Notes under the pieces: model-generated | The model's input: only the letters and a program-made list of their open reading frames with translations | What the model was told of the DNA's origin: nothing | The model's database searches: none | Assembly (NCBI GenBank): GCA_001510575.1 | Contig: LNGK01000012.1 | Coordinates: forward strand, 332,389-396,388 | Direction: 5' to 3' | Length of the DNA: 64,000 nucleotides | Origin: Knoxdaviesia capensis | Taxonomy: Eukaryota > Ascomycota > Sordariomycetes > Microascales > Gondwanamycetaceae | Program-made: the position numbers and the translations under genes | Shown: positions 24,051 to 35,700 of the stretch, in pieces | Numbering within the stretch: the stretch's first letter is position 1 | Layout of the letters: every line of letters starts with the position of its first letter

Positions 24051-25336
24051 AACGGCTAACGACTAACAGTGAAGCAACACAATATCCAGACTCAAAAAGT
24101 CCAAAGACGATGGATGATAGCTGCGCCTGGAGTTAAAATTGTCAATTTATACCCCGTATCTACTGTAACTCCTCCTGTCTCTAGTTCCCTAGCCTATATT
24201 ACGGGCGTCTGCAGGTGCTATTGCATCTTGAAGTTCACGCTTGTAACGAACTGCAACGAGCAACCATGACATTCGCTGCGGTTATATATATCTTGGGTGT
24301 AATATGAGGTCTTCACTTCTGGTTTCTGCCTCCGAGTGTCCTCTGAAGACCAGCTAACTGCAGGATACATGCGCTATGCCGCACTTTGATTCGGTTTTGC
24401 GCCGGCTCTACTGTACTGCCCTGGCCCCGGTCTTGAGCAAAAATCCCCGCCTGCACTGTCCGGTGGTGTCTCAAAGTGCAGATCATACTAACTGTTGAGC
24501 GTTTTCTGATATAGTGTCGGCTTTTGACTTTCCAAATATCACTGTCGTATGATACACGATTGTGACCGTCTGTATGGCCAATACACCTGCGCTCAGCAAA
24601 TAAGTATATCCGGCATCCCTAATCGATATCACCGGATCAATCGTCACACAGCCACTGCGAGCATCACTCCAAGCTCAGCAATGTCCGAAGTGAAAGAGAG
24701 TGTCAACACCCCAGCTTTCGCCGCTATGACCCAACCGAGCTCGAGAAATTGACTTCTGGTCATAATACCACCTTGGAGCCCCATCGAAACTCTCATTTGG
24801 GCGCTCGTAACCCAATACCCTCCTCCTTGTGTCTTAATGGCGGGCATATCACCAGAGGTGAGAATGAACAATCTTGGTCTGTAGCCGTGATCGCCGTCAC
24901 TTCCCGGTACGTTCCAATTTCTTGCTGAGTCCGGAACCAGAAAGCCCTGTGACGGGCCTGGGAGCTACGGGCTCTTTTCCGACGACTCGCATTTGGATGA
25001 CCGGATTTGGGTGGGGGGTGCTGTCATAAGCGAGGAGAGCGTGTCTTAATCACTTACACACGACCATAACGTTCCTTTTTGGACGTGTTCGTCTTCACTT
25101 TTGCCCCTGGGAGAGAGGTGGCCGGTATATGTGTCTTCGGACATTAATATGCCTCCATCATCTCGTCCTCCATAACATTCATGCACCGGACAGGACTGGA
25201 CCAATCCGTCTCCCCCTCACGGCTTACAGCTCTCTAATATGCATTCAGCCCCCGAGAAGAGTGTGAGTGTGCCAGGGCCGTGATTGCTACGCAGGTGTTT
25301 CGGCCGAACGCCTGGTCTAACCTGAGGTGATGTTCG

Positions 25337-25341
25337 GATAT
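25337..25341. repeat. Target-site duplication GATAT, left copy
   Basis: The pentamer GATAT directly precedes the left LTR and is repeated immediately after the right LTR at 29733-29737. A 5-bp duplication is the usual product of LTR-retroelement integration. Confidence 0.85.
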
Positions 25342-25573
25342 TGTAGAACAGTCACGAAGTCATAAAGCTAATTGATAATTTCGATGAAAACGGAATTATT
25401 GTTTTTCTTGTTGTTGTCTAGTCTAAGTTTTGTTATTCCTTCTTCCGGAAGAGAAATTCTAATGTATATGATTTATTCTATTACTAGTAAATTTAGTGGG
25501 TTGGTGAGTTATCGTCTTAATTACTTATCTTAGGGTTTAGGGCTTTCCTATATCGATTATTACCTTCCTTATA
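25342..25573 (-). repeat. Left LTR (3' LTR of the minus-strand element)
   Basis: This 232-bp copy begins TGTAGAACAG. Aligned by eye with the right copy it shows 23 differences, all transitions. At the first 13 (offsets 0-122) this copy holds the unmutated C or G. From offset 146 (base 25488) onward it holds the RIP-type T or A at all 10. Confidence 0.95.
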
Positions 25574-25580
25574 CTCCCCG
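25574..25580 (-). other. Polypurine tract of the retroelement
   Basis: On the minus strand the interior ends CGGGGAG immediately before the 3' LTR. This is the place and composition expected of the plus-strand primer of an LTR retroelement. Confidence 0.6.
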
Positions 25581-25599
25581 TTAATCGATATAGGTTATT

Positions 25600-28500
25600 C
25601 GGTCGTAAGTAAGTTATATAGCCTCGTAAGGAGGGCCGGTACTTAGTAATATTAATATCTTTATTAGGCGTAAAAAGATAACTAGGCTAACTAGTTTAAT
25701 AAATATATCCGCTAGTTACTTAGTAGTAGGAATATAGGCGGGGGTAATAAATCCTTTAGTTATAGCCTATCGTAGGAAGTAAAAGTATATCCTTATATAT
25801 CTAGATCGTCGTTAAATCTTCTCCAAAGATATAAGTGCGATAACGCTTTTATTATTATAGAGAAGGATAATATTAGTATTATAGTCGATCTTAGAGAGGA
25901 ATTATCGTATCTATATAGTATAAGTAGCTACGTCCGAGGTAGTAATATATTCTACTTCGGCTAATAATTTTATAATTACCTTTTACTTACGGGAGGCCTA
26001 AGCAACTAGTCCTCTATTAAAGAAGAATACGTATCTAGTTACGGATCGGCTTATTTTTAAGTAGTCGGCCTAAGTTAAATCGTAATATATATAGATTAGT
26101 ATCGGTTAAAGTAGTAGTATTAAGCTCTTAAGAGGTATGTTATAGTAGATACTAATCGATTTATTATTAGATAGGTAGCGAAGTAAGCGCTTTAAACGGT
26201 ACTAGTTATATAACGTAAGAGAGGAAAGGTAAGACGAAAGATTAGAGATAGTAAAGGCTATATTAGGACGAGTTATAGTACCGAAGTAGTTAAGCCTATT
26301 AATAATATATCTATATAAGGGTACCTTATATTTATCTAGTAACGGTTTTAGATAATCTAGGACGTCTTATATAGCTAAACGTAGTTCTAATAGCGAGTTA
26401 TATAGCCTATAATTAGAGAGATCTACTTTATCTAGGATATCTTCGAGATAAGATTCCTAGGATAGTTTTATAAACTCCCCGTAAATATCTAATCGTATAC
26501 CTAGAAGCTAATATAGAGGTCCTTATAGATTAACGTCTAGATATAATAAGATATTAGATTTAAATTTATCTAGTATTAAGCGGTTCGGTACTATATATAA
26601 GAAGTCGTTAATATAAGTATAAACTATTATCTTTATCTTAGGATAGTAGTATACGGTTAGGTCTAATACTAATCGATAGAAACCGAGATCTAATAGTATA
26701 CTATATAATTTTTATTACTACTAGCGGGCCCCTTATTTAAGATTATATAATACCTAATTAAGTTTAATAATATATCTATCGGGGATATAGATACGTCTAT
26801 CGTCGAGGTAGGCGCGTAATATAAAAGGAATTTTAAGGTAGACGTCTTTATCGATTAGTCCGTAGAGGTATACCGTAATAACGTCGAGTTAGCGGGATTC
26901 TTAGCCTAGATATAATAAGAGTATAATAACTATACGCTAGCTATCTATTCTACTCGTATATACGGCTATATCGAAATAATCGATTCTATAGGTTTATTTA
27001 TCTCCTCTAGCTATAAGCCTCGCTTTTTATTTAACTTAAATACGAAACTAGTTTCGCTTAGTCTTATATATCTACTTCGAAAGTAACGGTTTAACGTTAG
27101 GCGGTAGTAGTATAAATCTAAAAACGTCTCGTGCGAAAAAGTTATCGAATTCAGCAAACATAGCATCTATCTATCCCTTCTTATCGTATTGAAGGGCTTG
27201 TGTACTACTTCTTTAATAGATCTTTTAATTAATCCATTAAAGGCAGGCCTATCTATAGGGCTAGTAATTATTTTAATTCCTCGAGCGGAGTAAAATTTTC
27301 GTAAGCATCCGATTTCGATATCGGTACCGTTATCTAATATTAGTCTCTTTAGAGTCGTACTAGTTTAGTTAATAAGTAATATAATCTAATTAATAATATC
27401 TTAGCTAGCGGTCTTTTTTAATATACGGATAGGGGCTCCCTATTTTATTTTTAAGTATTTATTAACTAAGAGCTAGAAATATTATCGGTTAGAGTCGGAT
27501 TTATAAATTATATTACTAATATTAACGTATAGGGTATATATAGGCCTAGGTAGTATAGGTCGGTAACTAGTAGGATTTCTTTTAACGGTTTTAGAAATAT
27601 TATAAGAGTAGTAGATAAATAAATTAGGTATCTTTTATAGAGTAGTATTAGGAAAATAAGATAGTATTAATTAAAGTAAACGAAGGGAGTAGTAAAGTAA
27701 GCGATTATATATAGTTTTAAAACTAATAGAAGTAATAGGTATAGAAATTTTAATTAAAATAATAGGATCGATTTTTTAAATAGGTAGAATATAGGTTTCT
27801 ATCTTTTAAATAGAAGAGTTAATAAGAGGAATAGAATTAATAGGAATAAAACGTTATATAGAAATTCCGAGGACGGAAGTAGATATAAGAATAGAAGAGG
27901 AGATATAGGCGTTAATTAAGAGGAAATTATCGTTAAGAATAGATATATATTAATTATTCTACTATAGTTAATTACCGTAAAGTCTATTTTTACCTTTAAA
28001 GCCTCGTATTATAGCGAGTTTCTAAAGTCTTTTTACGCTAAGAATATTATAAGGTAAGTTCTCTAGTAGTTAAACGTCGTAAAATCGAATTAATAATAAT
28101 CTAGTAATTAGTTATATATCGCTTTTTTTCTTTAAATAAATAATTCTACTAGCGTACTTTAGGGTCCTTATTTTATAGATAATAGTACCGGGGATAAAGA
28201 ATAATTCTAATATAACTAAATAGATAGAAGCTCCGGAGTCTATAAGCTATCGTATATTATTATTTATATAGCTAAAAATATTAGTATTTAAATAGGCTAT
28301 AGGGAGTTCTAGTATATACGTACTATTATCGGTAGTCGTAATAGCCTTAGTATCGTTATCTTCTTCGTTAATACGGTATTCGGTAACTATTAAAATCTTT
28401 AATTTATTCGTAGAAGAACTATTAGTATTCGAGGAGTTCTAATTATTTTACTTACGGGGAGTATAATAGTTAGTAGCGAGATAGCTAGGTTTACTATAAT

Positions 28501-29440
28501 TATAGTATAGGCGAGGGGCTCTCTTCGAAGGATTCGTAGTGTTATTCGCGTTAGTATTAGTATTCGTAATAGGATTTACGTTATTTATAATAGGTCTTCT
28601 AGCGGGTCTAGTATTAGGAATTAGTAGGGTTCGGTATTAATAGGTAGTAGATTCGCAACGAAGGAAGGTCGTAACTACCTTAATCCTATTAGAGGGAAAA
28701 ACTTAATTAATCTAGGGGAGGAGCTATAGGTAGTAACGCGTAATAGGGTTACTAATAGCTAATAATATTATTTTATCCGGGAGAGAAATACCTATAATAG
28801 AAATTTCGAGTAAAAGAGCCTCGAAGCGAGTTATAAACTCTATAAGGTTTTTACCTTTCTAGAATCTTAGGCTACGAACCTAAGATATAAATCTCGTATA
28901 GACTACCGTAGCGTTACTAAATAACGTATCCCGGAGAGTAATATACGCGTTATATAGGGAGTTTAAAGAAAGTACGACCTTCTACGGGAGGTTAGTATAT
29001 ATATCCCGTATTTTATCGTAAATATAGGCTTAGATACTTAAGGGAAGTAAATTTAGTTCCTTAATAGTAGTAATATCGAGTTACCGGAGGGATAGGCCTA
29101 AAGATATAGACTAAGTTATCTACTATTTAGGCGAAGTAAGGCGTATATCGTCACGGACCTCGAATTTCTAATACTTTATATTTAATATAGTAAGGTTCTA
29201 AATTCTAGTTAGGCGAGTATCGCTAATACTAATAGTAGTAGGGGGGGGGGTTAATATCTCTATATCGTTATTATCCTAAACGACTATATTAGGGGTACTA
29301 GGAGGTAGGTATTCGATAGAGAGAGGCGTAGGAAAATCCGAACTTTCGATAGGGGGTTTAATTAGTAGTATAGAGTCTAATATAGCTTTAATAATAGAGG
29401 CTATAGTGGGACGTACGTAGGACGGTATATTAGATATTTA
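25600..29440 (-). pseudogene. Degenerate gag-pol of the copia element
   Basis: Read on the minus strand. A gag zinc knuckle of CX2CX4HX4C spacing lies at about 28470-28518 with its Cys and His codons changed to Tyr by TGT-to-TAT, TGC-to-TAC and CAT-to-TAT. A protease core LIDSGAS (28226-28246) follows a TGG turned into TAG. A pre-integrase block with LPYNILSV lies near 28040. The reverse transcriptase begins near 27200 with IDAMFAEFDNFFARDVF after another TGG-to-TAG stop. Its catalytic motif reads YINDFL at 26601-26618, where the first Asp codon GAC has become AAC. Stops are present throughout, so no protein can be made. The gag start and the RNase H boundaries are approximate; I could not place RNase H motifs with confidence. 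Confidence 0.85.
27131..27246. other. Patch of partly unmutated sequence inside the RIP-mutated element
   Basis: CpA and TpG are almost absent elsewhere in the interior, yet this stretch of about 115 bp keeps at least ten of them (for example TCAGCAAACATAGCATC and CTTGTGTAC). It covers the N-terminal part of the reverse-transcriptase domain. One TGG inside it has still become TAG. Confidence 0.7.
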
Positions 29441-29488
29441 AGTGTTAGTATAAATTATAAAGATAGAAGATCATATAGTAAGGAGCGA

Positions 29489-29500
29489 GGGCTTATAACC
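29489..29500 (-). other. Primer-binding site complementary to the initiator tRNA-Met anticodon arm
   Basis: On the minus strand, directly after the 5' LTR, the sequence is GGTTATAAGCCC. Restoring the single TpG lost to RIP gives a perfect complement of GGGCTCATAACC, the anticodon stem-loop of initiator tRNA-Met. Copia-type elements are known to prime from such an internal, cleaved half-tRNA. Confidence 0.75.
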
Positions 29501-29732
29501 TATAGAATAGTCACGAAGTTATAAAGCTAATTAATAATTTCGATAAAAACGGAATTATTATTTTTCTTATTATTATCTAGTCTAAGTTTTATTATTCCTT
29601 CTTCTAGAAGAGAAATTCTAATATATATGATTTATTCTATTACTAGCAAATTTAGTGGGTTGGTGAGTCATCGTCTTGATTACTCATCTTAGGGTTCAGG
29701 GCTTTCCTGCATCGATTGTCACCTTCCTCATA
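29501..29732 (-). repeat. Right LTR (5' LTR of the minus-strand element)
   Basis: This 232-bp copy is RIP-mutated at offsets 0-122 (to base 29623) and unmutated from offset 146 to its end, exactly the reverse of the left copy. It ends CTCATA before the GATAT duplication. Confidence 0.95.
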
Positions 29733-29737
29733 GATAT
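29733..29737. repeat. Target-site duplication GATAT, right copy
   Basis: Matches 25337-25341 exactly. Confidence 0.85.
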
Positions 29738-32700
29738 TGAACCTCTTCCTGCTCTGAATGATGTATTATGTTCCTTTTTGTTAGCAAAAGGAAATCTTGA
29801 CGGATGCAACGTGTGCCATGTCAAAACCACTCCCCCCACAGGCAAGGACAAGAGAAAAAAAAACATTAAGAGCCTTGGTCTGACCTTTTGACAAAGTCCA
29901 CATATATTTTCATTTGAACGTGTTCCAAAGAGTCTTCTTTGTAGTGCCTTCGAACTTTGGGGTTTGGACGCCTAGCACAAGGTTTGGAATTGAAGCCGCT
30001 GACTAGGGGCGAGTTTTCCGATATTCTGACTGCCGTCTGCCCAACAATTGCCGCTTCATCCAGAACGCTTTTAGGCGTAAGGAAGGTTGGAGGGCTGATC
30101 TCTTGGTACTCAAGGCCTACTAAGATGTGAATGTTCAGCACGCGAAAGATCCGGACAGCTCCTTCAAGATTCTGGCCTCAAAGTCCACACTCCACGGACA
30201 GAAGTGTAACTGTGCTCTCCTCTCTAAAAGCCCCAGCACAGCACACTTGGGGGTTCCACACCCACCATTCAATGGAAGAAAAAAAGATAAAAAAGCTTGA
30301 ACAGGGATTCAGATCCAGAGTGTGTCCCTCTACCAGTTCAGGCTTGGTGGCATGTACAGTAAGGGGTTGACTAGCCCAGTTAAACATTCCTTCAAAGAGC
30401 AGAGTGAACATATTAATCCGAGAAGGAATAAAAGAACATAACAATCAAGAAATGTGGGCAATACTCCCCCATTCTGGCTGCATGGTGGTATTCGTCTGGA
30501 AAAGTTTTTTTTCCCTTTTCGTACATGTCTCCCGCATTAACCTGTCTATGATTCTTGCGTTAGGGTTATTCCGGTATATAAGAGTCAATTAAGACATGCT
30601 CGAAAAAGGGTGTGATTTGATATGTGGGCTAGTGGAAGCCGAGCAGCACACAAGGTTTTATTTCTTTGTCCTTTCTTTTTCCCCCTTTCACTTGCTATTA
30701 TTTCTACGCGAGAGATATAATGGACCTCACATATTACCATTGGGACTTGGATGACTTTTGCTAGGTTTCAATGGCACCCGTTCTCTCTCAGACACACCCT
30801 TCATTGTTGTCGCCACACAAACTGAGCCGAAGTCACGAAATAAGTTAGTTCATGGACTGGTACTTTGACCAACAGCTCCAGAGTTGGGTTGGTTGTCCAA
30901 CACGGACAGAACGTATGCTTATGGCAGGTAGCCTGTGGTGAACGGGACATAGGGTCTAAAAGGCCTGGGCAGCAAGACAGAGGCTTCCCTCTGGGGTGCC
31001 AAGAGAGAAAGCAGAATTAGTTGGGGTGTATGGCCAATGCCAATGACGCAAGCCAAACAGATAGACAAGTGAAGAATCAGAGACAAGTTAACAAGCCCTC
31101 AAGACCGCCGGGGGGGGGAAGGAAAGGGGGGCTGGGGTGTAGTGTGTGTGTGTGATCCTACGGGAATGATCTGTCCTTTCCAAGTAACTGGAAATCAATT
31201 GCTGCCCGTATGTGGCGATTGCAACTCTTCCAATTCCGTTGGTGATCCTGGGAGGGCCGCTGGCCCACAGCTGAAAAGAGTTGGAGGCATCCACATGCTT
31301 TTGACTTTTCCGGTAAACCGTTGCTCACTTTTCAAGACACCGACTGCTGAGACCATCCATTCGGACATGACCGTGCCAGGTGTTCGCGGCTGGAATCACG
31401 TACATATCAGCGCTTACGGCTGTTCACATTCACTTTGGTGGCCCACTCAAGCCATTGAAACTGGATACTTCCACTACACCATTCCGTACGCCAATTAATT
31501 CCTTTTGCTTGAATTTGACCGGCATACGACCTCAGACGAGCAGAGGGTTCGCCCATGCGTAAAGAGTGCTTTTGTCTAAGCCTCGTCTCAAACCCATCCA
31601 AGCGAGCCTAGGGTTTAGGGTTACAACAGAAGGGCTGAAGGTCTGGAACAAAGCCGTGTGAGTCGGATGTTCAACTCCCCAGCCCGGTAGTTTCCCACGA
31701 ACGAGGCAAGACAAAAGACTGAGCATGTGGTGTTTGAAAGCTCGCGTGGCAGGAGTCCGGCACATACCCAACCACGCGGTGGCTAAAGGACAAAATGTCC
31801 GAGTCAAGTGAGAATGCCTTTGGCAATAGCTGCTTAAGGTACTGAGACTTCTCCGCGCTTTGGGTGTTTCTCGAGCATGTCTGGCCGGGCCAGACCTTTG
31901 CTTGAACAAAAGCCCGGATTACTGGCTGGCAGGAGTAAGTGAGTATGTCTGGACGCACCAGAAACCCCCCCGGCTCCGGGTTGATACATGGATACGGCCG
32001 ACACCAGTCCCGGGAACCGACAGCGAGCCAGCAGCCAGACATGGTGACAAGAGCAAAAGATGCACTTTATGTTTGACAGATTCCGTCGTCCTGGAATATA
32101 TTAACTTAAGATTTGAAGCCCGCCGCTCTGGTACCACCCATCTCATACACACCGCCTCCATTAATGGCCGAAATAGCCACCGGCCGGGTATATGCACCCA
32201 AACAGCTCGAGGGTGTGGTGTGGTGGTGCCTGCTGGACCACGATGGCCGTGACAGCTGGCAGTGATGGAGAAAACAAAACGAAACACCAAGAAATGGCTC
32301 GGGACATGACGGAGAGGCAGAACTTACTGCTGAATGTGCCCCGTGTTTACTGTTACATGTTTCCGGGATCACCGTTGTGAATAGTGAAGCTGCGAGCAAA
32401 CAACGCATAGTCATTTATTCCTCCTTTTGGCTAGAATTCTAGCTCTCTGAATGTTGGATTTTCGTGGTTGTGAAACCTGGTGTAATTTTCTTGCTGCTGG
32501 GGCATGACTCTTGGTGGTGGATGTGATGGCTGAGGTGCAACCACATGCATATAGAGGGGCTGAGAAGGGCCTCTGGACAACTACGACAGATGACCGCATA
32601 TACAAAAAAATGAAGGAAAATTGAAGCCCATGAGCTTTTAGCGTGAACTGCATCATGTAAAGCAAGTTAGAGCCCTGGCGCCAGCTTATCCAGCATAGGC

Positions 32701-35700
32701 CTGAGAGCACCACTTGAAACTTGCCCACATATGCACGATAAACCTGAAGAGGAAAACATAACTGCACAGGAGTCTAGTCCCTGTCGTAACCTATGTGCTG
32801 CTCTCGCGAAAGAGAAGGTTGGTGCATGGTTATTTTATCCCACATTTGGATATTTTATTTTCGATGTATGCATGTACCTTTGCGAGCCGGCCTATGCAAG
32901 TATGACTCCAGCTCTGGTCTTTTCGACATACGCATGTGGGAGTGTAACTGTGCCGACACACGGCAGACATATCCCACCCACCACTTCATTTTGCCTTTTA
33001 CTGTGCGTCTGCTGCTGCTGCTGCTGCTGGGCTACCTGATCTCAATGTCACTGACTTTGATCTTGACGGGTTCTGCGCTGTACTCACAACCACTTACTGC
33101 CACTATGCCGGCTTGAACAGTATCAGTTCCTCATACAAGCGGCCGTAACAGCAACTTCCACCCACAACACCAGACACTCATCTGCCACCACACCACCATG
33201 TCATGAAACAAAACATTATCGTCGTCTCGCAATATCCCACTTTCTTCTCTACTGCCCTTGCTTAACCATTTAGCCATCCGGACGAGCTGAGTGGCCATCC
33301 ACTCTCAGCTGGCTGGCCCGTCACGATCAGCCTTCCAGATATCACCTACACCCCGCATACAGCCAAACTCAGATCACACACCAACAGACATTGCCAACTC
33401 CGTCCATGGAGAAATCCATCCCTCACGTCTCTTGCCAGCTTCTACAGCTCTTCCCAGCCATCCACTCGTCACAAACCGAGTCCCGGCGCCTCCGCCGTGT
33501 TCTCCGGAGCGCCATCACGAGTTCAGCTGTTTCCCTCTTGTTTCTTCGCTTTGCCCGGCCCTTTCCAAGGGTTTATCTCCCATCGAGCCTCGAAACCCGG
33601 ATCACTTCTTCTACTGTTTCTCTGATATCACTCCCTATTTCTCTCTTGTTAACCCGCAGAGGACAACATCACATCATACTATCTCCCTCATGCCTTGATG
33701 CATTTCGCTTTCATGTAAGGGAAGCTTTTAATCCTCAGGGGCCGTGCTAGATAAGTCGGTTAGACGCTGTCCTTGGGATCCCATCTCGTTGCTGGACCCC
33801 CCCTTTGCCACTGGCAGTCGGCTCCCGCATATGGATATCAACTCGTACATGCTGCTTTCCCTCTCAATCTGTTCAACCCAGACAGCGTAATATCGCCGTA
33901 AAACAGTGTTTGTCCCTGGCGCGAACCGCTGTTTGATGCTTGGACAGGTATCCTGACGTCTCTAGGCATGGCATTCGACAGATACCCCAGGAGCTAGCTA
34001 CACTAGAGAGTGACAACGTTGTGCATCGTGGATGGATGATGGGTGTGAGCAGAGGAGGAAGAACATGAATGACGCAAAAACGTGGTGGACAGAGGTCCAA
34101 AATCCCCCGAATTGACTTAAATCTACCCATAAAGCCATGGGACCTGCAAGGAGATTCCAACTCGATACAAGTTTCAGTACAAGAACATACCTAGTCCAGG
34201 TGCTGAAAAGTCTGTTGTCAGAAAAGCTCGCGAGGTCACTCAACCACTCTCACCCCACCCCACCCCCCACCCGCCCTTGGTCCCCTCCATCACCTCTCGA
34301 CCTCACTACCCCCCTCATCCTTTCTCATCTTCATCAAAGCTGTATCTCTCCCTTTTAGGTGCGGGTCCCACAAGCAGCCTTGGTTGGGAATGAGTTGGAA
34401 GCTTGACCAATGTCAAAGGTTCTTCCAGGATGGCATCGCGAAGCTCAGAGTACCAGAGTGGCTGCATACTGTACATGCTACTCCCCCCTCCCTCTCTCGC
34501 TATTTCCCGACGAGCCAAGATAGAGTGGTAGCCAAGGCTGGCCGGTTTCTGACTTTCGCTCCATCCTTATTTCTCTCTCGTGCCTGTTGTCTTGGTCTTC
34601 CTGTTTATAGTGGTGACCAGGCCGGGTGGATATGGGGGCCTCATCACGCCAAACGCAAAAGATTTTGTGACCTGTTTCATTTCCCGTTTTCTTTTGAATA
34701 TCAATTCCGTTCTCCATGTCCCGTCAACGGTGATCGTGAAAAAAAAAGAAAAAAAAACCCCCCCAGCGAGGATGGAAGGGGCTCACGGCCCAATATGAAC
34801 TGTCTCCCACCCCGTCGAACGCCCGCCAAAAGCCGCTACAATCCTCTCCAGTGCTGAACTTGGACCCCCGGTTGACGTAAAAATATTGCGTGTATATCTT
34901 ACCGTATGCAGTGTTCAGACATTACAATGGAAAGGGAGGGAGGACGGGAGGCAGAGAGGAGAAAAGAAATGAGAAGATGGAACGGAGGAACACGGCCACT
35001 TCAACTAACGGTAACGAGACAGGTGAATGGGTACATATGCACATGCAGCCACGTCTATTAGTTGTGACCAACGGAGATACTCCAAAGAGCGAACAAGCGA
35101 GAAAAGAAGGGGGGGAGGAGCCGAAATGGATGTAGGTAGGGGGGGAGGTCAGGAACAGTGCAAACTGCAAACCTTCAAACCTCTGCCCTTCCGCAGACGA
35201 ACATGTAGTTCCTGTAAGGGAGCCCTGGACGGTTCCTAGCTTTTCCATGCGCTCGGCGTTCGTAGGTAGCAAGCCATGCCCACTCGCCCACCCCTTTTGT
35301 TTTTGGGTTGTTTCTGGTCTGGTGCTCCTGGGTGCATTTGCCTCCGGCTTCGTGATTCCTCTCAGCTTGACAGTTTGTGCCTTTCCTGTTCCCGCTTGCC
35401 CCTCTCCTGGTTTGATTTCTCATTTTTGTTCTATTTTCTCTCCTCCGGCATGAGCGAACAAAAGGCAACACAAAACACCCAATGTCCGTATTCTCCGCTC
35501 ATCCCAGCACTTTCTCCACCAGCTGGACTCCCAGACATGCCACTCGTGAAGCTACAGATGAAGAACATGGGCACCTCATTCTTTGCCTCCGATGGCCCTA
35601 AATCTAGGTTTCCAAAGGAGATCCCGGATGCAAACCAGCAATTCAGCGCAGTCGAGGGGCGGGTGTCAGGACGGGGGAGTGACAAGCGACGTGTGTTTCC

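Larger units (their letters stand above)
14761..25336. other. Gene-free stretch
   Basis: No domain or conserved protein was recognised in this 10.6 kb on either strand. Candidate frames at 19316-19735 (+) and 20004-20546 (-) give translations without recognisable features. The stretch has ordinary base composition, a broken CA microsatellite, about half of the TACTGTA/TACAGTA heptamers found in the window, and two tandem telomere-like hexamers just before the retroelement. Confidence 0.55.
25342..29732 (-). mobile_element. RIP-mutated Ty1/copia LTR retrotransposon, 4.39 kb
   Basis: Two 232-bp LTRs flank a 3.93-kb interior, with a GATAT target duplication on both sides. Coding remnants run on the minus strand in the order gag zinc knuckle, protease, pre-integrase, integrase region, reverse transcriptase, which is the Ty1/copia order. 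The right LTR is followed inward by a primer-binding site and the left one is preceded by a polypurine tract. The interior is very AT-rich and nearly lacks CpA and TpG while keeping many CpG. This is the outcome of repeat-induced point mutation, in which CpA becomes TpA on both strands. No frame longer than about 60 codons survives between 24.9 and 29.7 kb. Unusually, the outer part of each LTR is not mutated (see findings). Confidence 0.95.
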
